From NCBI GenBank assembly GCA_937888905.1, contig CALATA010000020.1, positions 73,891 through 137,890 of the forward strand: a stretch of DNA of 64,000 bases, in the 5' to 3' direction. A model generated the notes under the pieces. That model was not told the origin of the DNA and did not search any database. It was given only the letters and a program-made list of their open reading frames with translations. The translations under genes were made by a program, and so were the position numbers. Below are positions 54,210 to 62,224 of the stretch, one piece after another. Positions within the stretch are counted from its first letter, which is position 1. The number at the start of each line of letters is the position of its first letter. This DNA comes from Terrimonas sp937888905 (GTDB lineage: Bacteria; Bacteroidota; Bacteroidia; Chitinophagales; Chitinophagaceae).

Positions 54210-56723
54210 TCAGAATCCTTTTTTATCTTCTTCCGATAGTTGCGCTTTAATGTAGTCAACCTGCGCTTTCAGACCGGCATCGTTTGGTTGTGCTTCGAGA
54301 GCCTTGCTTTTTGAAGCGAGGATGCCTTTGAGCACCATTCCGTTGATGTATGGATCCGTTTGCGCACGGTAACTTGCCGGAATCTCCTCGCGGAACTTCA
54401 CCACCGCATCAATACCTCTTTTCACTTTATCGGTATTTTTCAATGCTGCGATGTAAGTGGAGATATTGCCTACCGCATCAAATTTTTCCTGGAGGCCCAT
54501 TGTTTCAAAACCACCGATTACTTCGTCAAACATGCGTTCGTCACCTGCTTTCAGAATTTCCGACATCACCGCAGCTTTCAACGCACCGCGGGATGGCTTT
54601 TTATTCAATTCTTTGGCCAGTGCCAGCGCACCTTGTTCATCTACCTTGCTGTAGGCAGACAAGGCATAGCCCGCTACGGTATAAGATGAATCGCTTGTAG
54701 CACCTTTAAAAAATGCAGCATACGCAGGATTGTTGTATTCACCAAGCATGCGGATGGCGCGGGCGCGAACAGCGGGTTTTTTGTCTTCTTTGGCTATACG
54801 GGCGATCAGCGGTTCGATATCAGCCTTGATCTTCTCGTTCTTCAGGGTCAGTTTAGATAAGGCAAAACTGCGCAGTCCTTCATATTTGTCAGCCAGTGCT
54901 GTTTTGAGGAAGGCGACCGCTTTATCATTATCCAGGTATTTCGATGCATAGTCGATGGCCTCACGGCGATCGAGATAAGAACCGGCATATTTGTACTGAT
55001 GAATGAAATTGTCCAGGGTCTTGTTGTCTTTCTTGGTCCACAGCATTACTTTGTCACCGTCTACATTGATCAGGTCGGGACGCTTGGTGTACCTGATGGT
55101 GAATGTATCTTCCATATTATCGGCTAAAACATTGTAACGTGTTTTCTGTGCGCCGTTGTATACGTCGATAGCGATCGGCAGTTGGAATACTTTACCTGAT
55201 TTCTGCGTCTGACGTACGATCACTTTGGCGGTACCTGCGGCGTCATCATAGATATAATCGATGTCAACGCTGGGGTTGCCACTGCCGAAATACCATTGGT
55301 TAAAGAACCAGTTCAGGTCGCGGCCCGTTACCTCTTCAAATGCCAGACGCAACTGATGTGCTTCGCCGGTTTTGAATTTATTGGTAACAAGAAAAAGGTT
55401 AAGCGATTTGAAGAAAGCAGAATCGCCTACATAGTTGCGGAGCATATGAAGAATGCGGCCTCCTTTGTTGTAGCTCACCGCGTCAAACATATCTTCCTTA
55501 TCGCGGTATTGAAAACGTACCAGGTCTTTTGCACCGCTGTTGCTTTGCAGGTAGCCCGACATATCATCGAAGTTATGGTGGTCGGCGTCGTCCTTGCCAT
55601 ATTTGTATTCATTCCACAGGTATTCGCTGTAGTTGGCAAATGACTCATTGATGGTAAGGTTGCTCCAGCTTTCAGCAGTAACATAGTCACCAAACCAATG
55701 ATGGAATAGTTCATGTGCAATCGTTCCTTCCCAATGGTTGCCATCCACGAGTTCGCGTGCATCCTGCTGCGCGCTTTCCTGGTGCAATGTAGCTGTGGTA
55801 TTTTCCATAGCACCGCTCACATAATCGCGGCCTGTGATCTGTGCATATTTTATCCAGGGATAATCAACGCCGGTGATTTTTGAAAAGAACGCCATCATCT
55901 CGGGTGTGTGGCCAAAAATGCGACGGGCAACGGGTTCGTATTCCTTCTCTACATAATAGCTCACTTCTTTGCCTTTGTACGAATCACGGACAACTGCATA
56001 CTCACCTACGCCCATGAAGAACAGGTAAGGAGCGTGGGGCAGGTCCATTTTCCAGTAATCGGTACGGGTACCGTCGGCATTCTTTTTCTGGTTGGTCAGT
56101 TTACCATTGCTCAATGTTACATATTTCGCAGGCACGGTCATGTAGATCTCCTGCGTGGTCTTTTGGTTGGGCTTGTCGATGGTAGGGAACCATACGGAGC
56201 TGGCTTCGGTCTCACCTTGTGTCCAGATCTGTGTGGGTTTATTTTTCTCTTTACCGAGTGGGTTAACAAAATAAAGCCCTTTGGCATCGGTGATGGCTGC
56301 GCTTCCTTCTGCTTCGAGTTCGTCGGGCTTGGCCGTATAATCGAGATAAATGGTATAAGATTCGCCGCCTTTATAAGTTTTGTCAAGTGTAATGAACAGT
56401 TGCTTGTTATCGTAACGGTATTTGAGATCGCGCAGTGTGGAGCCTTTGGCAATGGCCACTTTGCGGATATCCATCCCTTTGGCATCGAGTGTCAGCGAGT
56501 CCGTAGCATAAAAATGAGGCTTGAGCGTGATCCAGGCCTTACCGTTGAGATAGCTTTTGCTGTAGTCAAACTTCACATCCAGTTTGGTGTGAACCAGGTC
56601 GTTGATACGGGTGGCTGATTCGCGGTAGACTTTTTTCCAACTGGTGTCGGTGTTAGGACGATGCTGTGCGGTGGCCAGCAGCGTAAGGCTGAGCAGCCCT
56701 CCTGCCAACAAGAATTTTTTCAT
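54210..56723 (-). CDS. M1-family zinc aminopeptidase, secreted
   Basis: 837 residues with a signal peptide (L-L-A-G-G-L-L-S-L-T-L-L-A-T-A-Q). The substrate-binding motif G-A-M-E-N is at 304-308 and the zinc site H-E-L-F-H at 337-341, with the third ligand E360 (18 residues on, in T-I-N-E-S-F-A). Residues ~580-837 form a helical HEAT-like C-terminal domain (A-I-R-M-L-G-E-Y-N-N). It removes N-terminal amino acids from peptides in the periplasm or outside, feeding peptide uptake. A TATATTTG box (56744-56751) lies just upstream. It is a single gene. Confidence 0.94.
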   Translation of the reverse strand: MKKFLLAGGLLSLTLLATAQHRPNTDTSWKKVYRESATRINDLVHTKLDVKFDYSKSYLNGKAWITLKPHFYATDSLTLDAKGMDIRKVAIAKGSTLRDLKYRYDNKQLFITLDKTYKGGESYTIYLDYTAKPDELEAEGSAAITDAKGLYFVNPLGKEKNKPTQIWTQGETEASSVWFPTIDKPNQKTTQEIYMTVPAKYVTLSNGKLTNQKKNADGTRTDYWKMDLPHAPYLFFMGVGEYAVVRDSYKGKEVSYYVEKEYEPVARRIFGHTPEMMAFFSKITGVDYPWIKYAQITGRDYVSGAMENTTATLHQESAQQDARELVDGNHWEGTIAHELFHHWFGDYVTAESWSNLTINESFANYSEYLWNEYKYGKDDADHHNFDDMSGYLQSNSGAKDLVRFQYRDKEDMFDAVSYNKGGRILHMLRNYVGDSAFFKSLNLFLVTNKFKTGEAHQLRLAFEEVTGRDLNWFFNQWYFGSGNPSVDIDYIYDDAAGTAKVIVRQTQKSGKVFQLPIAIDVYNGAQKTRYNVLADNMEDTFTIRYTKRPDLINVDGDKVMLWTKKDNKTLDNFIHQYKYAGSYLDRREAIDYASKYLDNDKAVAFLKTALADKYEGLRSFALSKLTLKNEKIKADIEPLIARIAKEDKKPAVRARAIRMLGEYNNPAYAAFFKGATSDSSYTVAGYALSAYSKVDEQGALALAKELNKKPSRGALKAAVMSEILKAGDERMFDEVIGGFETMGLQEKFDAVGNISTYIAALKNTDKVKRGIDAVVKFREEIPASYRAQTDPYINGMVLKGILASKSKALEAQPNDAGLKAQVDYIKAQLSEEDKKGF

Positions 56724-56743
56724 TACGTTAATCGTTTAAGCTA

Positions 56744-56751
56744 CAAATATA
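56744..56751 (-). promoter_or_regulatory. Candidate -7 box of the M1 aminopeptidase
   Basis: TATATTTG on the minus strand, 20 bp before the ATG. The -33 region is only T-rich, so the match is partial. Confidence 0.4.
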
Positions 56752-56829
56752 GCCGGTGAAAGCCTTGCCGGAAATGAAAAAGGATGGGTGGCGTTTGTAT
56801 TTAACAACCTCTTATAGTGTTATTTGGAT

Positions 56830-56837
56830 TAATTTTG
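56830..56837 (+). promoter_or_regulatory. Candidate -7 box of the DUF4476 gene
   Basis: TAATTTTG matches TAnnTTTG, 21 bp before the ATG at 56859. No clear -33 TTTG at the right distance. Confidence 0.35.
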
Positions 56838-56858
56838 AGAACAATCAATCTCTCAACA

Positions 56859-58076
56859 ATGAAGCGAGTCGTTCTCTGCCTGGGTCTGGTGTTATGGGTA
56901 AGCCTTGTGTCGGCGCAGCGCCGCTGGTTCCTTTATTTACAGTCCGAGCAGGAACAGCCTTTCTTCGTCAAGATGAATGACCAGGTATACAGTGCCTCCG
57001 CGTCAGGTTATCTTATTCTTTCCCAATTGACGGACAGCAGCTACACATTTGGTGTGGGATTTCCGCAGGCCCGCTGGCCGGAGCAGCGGTTTACCATCGA
57101 CATTCGCCAGGGCGACAAAGGATACCTGTTGAAAAACCTGCCTGAAAAAGGATGGGGATTGTTTGATTTGCAGACAGCGCAACTCATCATGCCCGCCAGC
57201 AATGCCTCCAATGGAGTGAAAATGGAAAAAATACCAGCGGTAAGTCCGTTTACGGAAAAGCTGGCGAAAGCATCGTCGGACAGTACATTGAAATACCGGC
57301 CGGTGGTGGAAAAGGTAGTGCCGGTAAAACAGGAAACCAAGCCGGAAGTGGTCAAAGAACCGGTAAAAGAGCCGGAGCCGGTGGCCGTGAAAGAACCTGC
57401 AATCAAAGAAACGCCGAAGCAGGAAGTGGCAGTCGTTACTGATGATGAGGAACGTGCGAAAGCTGAAACGGCGGCAAAGCCACCTGTAGCGGAAACAAAA
57501 ATAGAGGAGCCGGTGAAAGAAACGGTGAAAACGCCGGAGGGCGAGATCAAAAAAGAGACTGTTGCGGCACCAGCAGAAAATGCGGCAACGGGGGCGGTGC
57601 GGTATGTTGGAAAAGAAGAAATGAAAGATGGTACGGTGGCCACCTACGAAGAGCAGGACGAAACGGGCAAATGGGTAACGGTAAGGATATTGATTCCGCC
57701 TGCAAAGCAGTTGTTTAAAACGGAACCGGTAGTGGAAGAAAAGAAAGAGGATATAGCCCCACCGAAAGTGGAAACAAAGAAAAATGCCTGCAAGGAGGTG
57801 GCCGGCGAGAGTGATTTCCTGAAACTGCGTCGCAAGATGGCGGCTGCCACCAGCGATGACGGCATGATCGCCGAGGCCCGCAAATACTATAAAAACAAAT
57901 GTTTCACTACCCAGCAACTGCGTGACCTGAGTTCATTGTTCCTGTCGCCGGCAGGAAAATACAACTTCTTCGATGCGTCATACGGTTCGGTTTCGGATCC
58001 GGCGGCCTTTGCTTCGCTGGAAGCTGAAATCCGCGATCCCTATTACATTAAACGTTTCCAGGCGATGCTGCGGTAG
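56859..58076 (+). CDS. Secreted DUF4476-domain protein with Lys/Glu/Pro-rich linker
   Basis: ATG 56859 gives 405 residues with a signal peptide (V-V-L-C-L-G-L-V-L-W-V-S-L-V-S-A-Q). Residues ~20-105 are a beta domain (F-V-K-M-N-D-Q-V-Y-S-A-S). A long K/E/P/V-rich linker follows (about 120-320, many K-E-P and E-T pairs). The end (~325-405) is a DUF4476 domain: F-L-K-L-R-R-K-M, C-F-T-T-Q-Q-L-R-D-L and F-L-S-P-A-G-K-Y-N-F-F-D-A-S-Y. It is probably periplasmic, with the linker spanning space or peptidoglycan. It lies just before truA. Confidence 0.88.
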   Translation: MKRVVLCLGLVLWVSLVSAQRRWFLYLQSEQEQPFFVKMNDQVYSASASGYLILSQLTDSSYTFGVGFPQARWPEQRFTIDIRQGDKGYLLKNLPEKGWGLFDLQTAQLIMPASNASNGVKMEKIPAVSPFTEKLAKASSDSTLKYRPVVEKVVPVKQETKPEVVKEPVKEPEPVAVKEPAIKETPKQEVAVVTDDEERAKAETAAKPPVAETKIEEPVKETVKTPEGEIKKETVAAPAENAATGAVRYVGKEEMKDGTVATYEEQDETGKWVTVRILIPPAKQLFKTEPVVEEKKEDIAPPKVETKKNACKEVAGESDFLKLRRKMAAATSDDGMIAEARKYYKNKCFTTQQLRDLSSLFLSPAGKYNFFDASYGSVSDPAAFASLEAEIRDPYYIKRFQAMLR

Positions 58077-58089
58077 TGTAAAATCAGCC

Positions 58090-58833
58090 ATGACAAGATA
58101 TTTTTTGGAATTATCCTATAAGGGCACGCGTTACAGCGGGTTCCAGACCCAGGAAAATGCGGAAACGGTGCAGGGTGAGGTGGAAAAAGCCTTCACCACG
58201 CTGCAGCGTAAGCCGGTGGAACTGATCGGCTCCTCCCGTACGGACGCGGGGGTGCATGCGCTGCAGAACTTCTTTCACTTCGACTTTGAGGGAGAGTTGC
58301 ATCCCGATTTCGTCTATAAAATGAATGCGATCCTGCCGCGGGACATTGTAATACATGGTGTGGAGGCGGTGGCGCCGGAGGCCCACTGCCGGTTTGATGC
58401 CACGAGCCGCTACTATCGCTATTATATATACAGGGCTAAAAACCCGTTTCTGGAAGACCGTGCTTACTTCTATCCTTATACAATGGATATGGAAAAGATG
58501 CAAATGGCGGCGGCTATGCTGATGGAATACGAGGACTTCACAACATTTTCCAAGCGCAATACCCAGGTAAAGACGTTTAAATGCAAGATTTCGCACAGTA
58601 AATGGTTGTGGGAAGGGGAGTACCTGGTATATGAAGTGGAGGCGAACAGGTTTCTGCGGGGAATGGTAAGAGCCCTGACGGCTACGATGTTGAGGGTAGG
58701 CAGGGGGAAGATAGGATTGGAAGAATTCAGGCAGATTATAGAGGGGAAGGACAATACGAAAGCGAATTTTGATGTACCGGGGAAGGGGTTGTTTCTGACA
58801 GCGGTGAGGTATGGCAATGTGAATAGTCAATAG
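58090..58833 (+). CDS. truA: tRNA pseudouridine(38-40) synthase
   Basis: ATG 58090 gives 247 residues; an open frame runs further upstream but overlaps the previous gene and lacks TruA character. The catalytic Asp is D52 in S-S-R-T-D-A-G-V-H-A. Other TruA blocks are Y-F-L-E-L-S-Y-K-G-T-R-Y-S-G-F-Q at the start, A-S/T-R-Y-Y-R-Y-Y-I near 113 and F-L-R-G-M-V-R-A near 190. It makes pseudouridine in the anticodon stem-loop of many tRNAs. The last codons (N-V-N-S-Q, stop) are supplied by the GTSAAT heptamer array that begins at 58819. Confidence 0.95.
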   Translation: MTRYFLELSYKGTRYSGFQTQENAETVQGEVEKAFTTLQRKPVELIGSSRTDAGVHALQNFFHFDFEGELHPDFVYKMNAILPRDIVIHGVEAVAPEAHCRFDATSRYYRYYIYRAKNPFLEDRAYFYPYTMDMEKMQMAAAMLMEYEDFTTFSKRNTQVKTFKCKISHSKWLWEGEYLVYEVEANRFLRGMVRALTATMLRVGRGKIGLEEFRQIIEGKDNTKANFDVPGKGLFLTAVRYGNVNSQ

Positions 58834-58881
58834 TCAATGGTCAATAGTCAATGGTCAATCGTCAATAGTCAATCGTGAATA
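58819..58881. repeat. Nine-unit heptamer array GTSAATN
   Basis: Nine consecutive 7-bp units: GTGAATA or GTCAATA/G/C, from 58819 to 58881. It overlaps the end of truA and provides its stop codon. It matches the seven-unit array at 29112-29160. Confidence 0.88.
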
Positions 58882-58906
58882 GTATGAGGATCTATACGAC
58901 TCATAC

Positions 58907-59180
58907 TTACTACTTATAACTTATGCCCGAAGTATCGGGCGGCTGTTCCCCTACGCCTTAGCCCGAAGTGTCGGGCCTTATGCCTTCTCCCGGCTGTTTA
59001 CTTAAAACTTACTACTTAGAACTTATGCCCGAAGTATCGGGCGGCTGTTCCCCGTACGCCTTAGCCCGAAGTGTCGGGCCTTAAGCCTTCTCCCGGCTGT
59101 TTACTTAAAACTTACTACTTAGAACTTATGCCCGAAGTATCGGGCGGCTGTTCCCTTACGCCTTATACCTTACACCTTCC
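58907..59180. repeat. ~103-bp tandem repeat, about 2.5 units
   Basis: CCCGAAGTATCGGG recurs at 58926, 59028 and 59131 (periods 102 and 103). Each unit also holds CCCGAAGTGTCGGG, CGCCTTA words, CGGCTGTT and ACTTAAAACTTACTACTTA. Units are nearly identical, so the expansion is recent. No open frame of interest crosses it. Confidence 0.85.
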
Positions 59181-59262
59181 GCCTTCTTCAAAAAAACTTT
59201 TCCATTGAAATGCAGACTGGACGCGGGTTTGGAAATAGGGGGCAAAAAAGAAGCAAAAAAGA

Positions 59263-59327
59263 TTTGGTGGAAAGAAACGCCGTCCTATCTTTGCCGCCCG
59301 TTCAACAAACGGATAGCTCTCTGAAAG
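59263..59327 (+). promoter_or_regulatory. rRNA promoter module P1 (promoter, hairpin, boxA)
   Basis: TTTG at 59263-59266, 19 bp, TATCTTTG at 59286-59293. Downstream CCGTT/AACGG hairpin (about 59295-59312) and the boxA-like AGCTCTCTGAAAG (59315-59327). Confidence 0.78.
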
Positions 59328-59379
59328 GTAAATGTGAAGAAAAATGTGCGGTAGATGTGAAAAAGAAAAAAAAGAAATT

Positions 59380-59450
59380 TTTGGTGTGAATAGTTTGAAA
59401 TATCTATCTTTGCCGTCCGACTTTAAAAAATCGGAAGTTCTTCATAAGGG
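59380..59450 (+). promoter_or_regulatory. rRNA promoter module P2
   Basis: TTTG 59380-59383, 21 bp, TATCTTTG 59405-59412, then CCGA/TCGG hairpin and AAGTTCTTCATAAGGG (59435-59450). Confidence 0.72.
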
Positions 59451-59491
59451 TTGACAATCACCGGATAGCAGAAAAAAAATCTGAAAATAAA

Positions 59492-59558
59492 TTTGGTGAA
59501 ACGAAACAAACTCTTACCTTTGCACTCCCAATCAAAACAGGGAAATAGTTCTTCGAAA
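59492..59558 (+). promoter_or_regulatory. rRNA promoter module P3
   Basis: TTTG 59492-59495, 19 bp, TACCTTTG 59515-59522, short CCC/GGG hairpin, boxA-like AGTTCTTCGAAA (59547-59558). Confidence 0.78.
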
Positions 59559-59607
59559 AACGCGGTTCACTTGAAGGAAAAAATAACTGAAAAATTTAAA
59601 AAATAAA

Positions 59608-59674
59608 TTTGGCAGTTTAAAAAAGAAACTTCAACTTTGCACTCCCAATCAAATGGGACTGAGTTCTTAAGGGA
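59608..59674 (+). promoter_or_regulatory. rRNA promoter module P4 (altered -7 box)
   Basis: TTTG 59608-59611, 20 bp, CAACTTTG 59632-59639 (first T of the -7 box is C), CCCA/TGGG hairpin, AGTTCTTAAGGGA (59662-59674). Probably weaker than the others. Confidence 0.62.
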
Positions 59675-59719
59675 AGTAATTGAGGATCACTGGTTAACGA
59701 AAAAATTTTTGAAAAAAGA

Positions 59720-59804
59720 TTTGGTAGTTTGAAAAAGATTCTTACCTTTGCAATCCCAATCGAAACGGGGTGGTTGAAAAAGTGAAACGAAAGTTCTTCT
59801 GAAA
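59720..59804 (+). promoter_or_regulatory. rRNA promoter module P5
   Basis: TTTG 59720-59723, 19 bp, TACCTTTG 59743-59750, short CCC/GGG hairpin, AGTTCTTCTGAAA (59792-59804). Nearest to the 16S gene. Confidence 0.78.
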
Positions 59805-59880
59805 TAAAGATGAGGCGCAAGGCCTGAAGGTTCAAAACCTTAACATCTGCAAGCTTGATCAACGAAAGTTGAGATAGTCA

Positions 59881-59893
59881 AGTTCTTTGAAAG
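59881..59893 (+). promoter_or_regulatory. boxA-like antitermination site before 16S
   Basis: AGTTCTTTGAAAG, resembling the boxA of rRNA leaders (G/AGCTCTTTGAnA). It has no promoter of its own and is shared by all five transcripts. Confidence 0.6.
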
Positions 59894-60025
59894 TTAGGAA
59901 ACAATAGCACGCAACTTAGATAGCCATCTAGGTTGTAACAAAAGGTAAGTCAAAGCGAATATAATTCGATTTGACACGTTTAATTTTCTCTTGAGAATTT
60001 TAAAATGTCAGTATCAAACATCATT

Positions 60026-61559
<1,534 letters not shown>

Positions 61560-61627
61560 AGAGCTTATGCCGATTTAATCGGTACATGATTTACTGGCTA
61601 TTGTTTCCTTACTTTTCATTGACTTTC

Positions 61628-61640
61628 AGTTCTTTACAAT
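61628..61640 (+). promoter_or_regulatory. boxA-like site after 16S
   Basis: AGTTCTTTACAAT between the 16S 3' end and tRNA-Ile. Confidence 0.45.
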
Positions 61641-61673
61641 TAGTAACCCGAAAACGGGAGGCTACAATTAAAC

Positions 61674-61748
61674 AGATCCGTAGCTCAGCCTGGTTAGAGC
61701 ACTACACTGATAATGTAGGGGTCAGCAGTTCAAATCTGCTCGGGTCTA
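61674..61748 (+). tRNA. tRNA-Ile (anticodon GAT)
   Basis: Acceptor AGATCCG/CGGGTCT, anticodon arm CTACA-CTGATAA-TGTAG (GAT), T-arm with TTCAAAT. Located in the 16S-23S spacer as usual. CCA is not encoded. Confidence 0.95.
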
Positions 61749-61830
61749 CTTAAAAGGTACACGGGATAAGGCCAGGAGATTAAAGGCTACGACCTTTCAT
61801 TCTCAAGCTTACACCTTCAAACCTTAATTT

Positions 61831-61904
61831 GGGGGGTTAGCTCAGTTGGCTAGAGCATCTGCCTTGCACGCAGAGGGTCATCGGTTCGACTCCGATATCC
61901 TCCA
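61831..61904 (+). tRNA. tRNA-Ala (anticodon TGC)
   Basis: Acceptor GGGGGGT/ATCCTCC, anticodon arm TCTGC-CTTGCAC-GCAGA (TGC), T-arm TCGG-TTCGACT-CCGA. Second spacer tRNA. CCA is not encoded. Confidence 0.95.
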
Positions 61905-61926
61905 CAAAATCAGAGAAATCTGAAAC

Positions 61927-61938
61927 AGTTCTTAACAT
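61927..61938 (+). promoter_or_regulatory. boxA-like site before the tRNA-like relic
   Basis: AGTTCTTAACAT, close to the rRNA boxA consensus. Confidence 0.45.
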
Positions 61939-61941
61939 AGA

Positions 61942-61987
61942 AGATAGTGCCTGAGAGGCGTTTGATGGTTCGAAACCATATTATCTA
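61942..61987 (+). other. tRNA-like relic lacking one arm
   Basis: AGATAGT pairs with ATTATCT (one G-T) as a 7-bp acceptor-like stem. Inside are a small hairpin GCCT-GAG-AGGC and a T-arm ATGG-TTCGAAA-CCAT with a canonical T-loop; one unpaired A follows the stem. There is no anticodon arm, so it cannot decode. It may be a decayed third spacer tRNA or an RNA-processing signal. Confidence 0.4.
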
Positions 61988-62052
61988 CAGAAGTTAATTT
62001 AATACGGAAACTTGCTATTTGATTTTCAAATTTTCAGGTTTTCAAATTAACA

Positions 62053-62065
62053 AGCTCTTTGACAT
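62053..62065 (+). promoter_or_regulatory. boxA upstream of 23S
   Basis: AGCTCTTTGACAT, the best boxA match in the window, at the usual place before 23S. Confidence 0.65.
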
Positions 62066-62224
62066 ATTGGGAAAATAAAAGTTAGAACGAAGTATCTAAC
62101 CCTTGCAGCAATGCAAGGACGATCACAAATTTTTAATCACCATGATTTTTTATGGTTGGTCTGAAGAAATGTGGTCGGGTAACAACTACAAGAATAACAT
62201 AATAATTCTAGTTTTTTAAGTTTT

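Noticed and set aside
55908..56618. Plus-strand 236-codon open frame
   Set aside because: Antisense to the M1 aminopeptidase, which has all catalytic motifs; no signal or domain in the shadow frame.
57003..57917. Minus-strand 304-codon open frame
   Set aside because: Antisense to the Lys/Glu/Pro-rich linker of the DUF4476 protein; Phe/Arg/His-rich junk from biased codons.
57973..58089. Longer start for truA
   Set aside because: The extension overlaps the DUF4476 gene; TruA homology begins at M-T-R-Y-F-L at 58090.
58907..59180. CRISPR array or coding tandem repeat
   Set aside because: Units of ~103 bp repeat in full with no unique spacers, and no frame across them looks like a protein.
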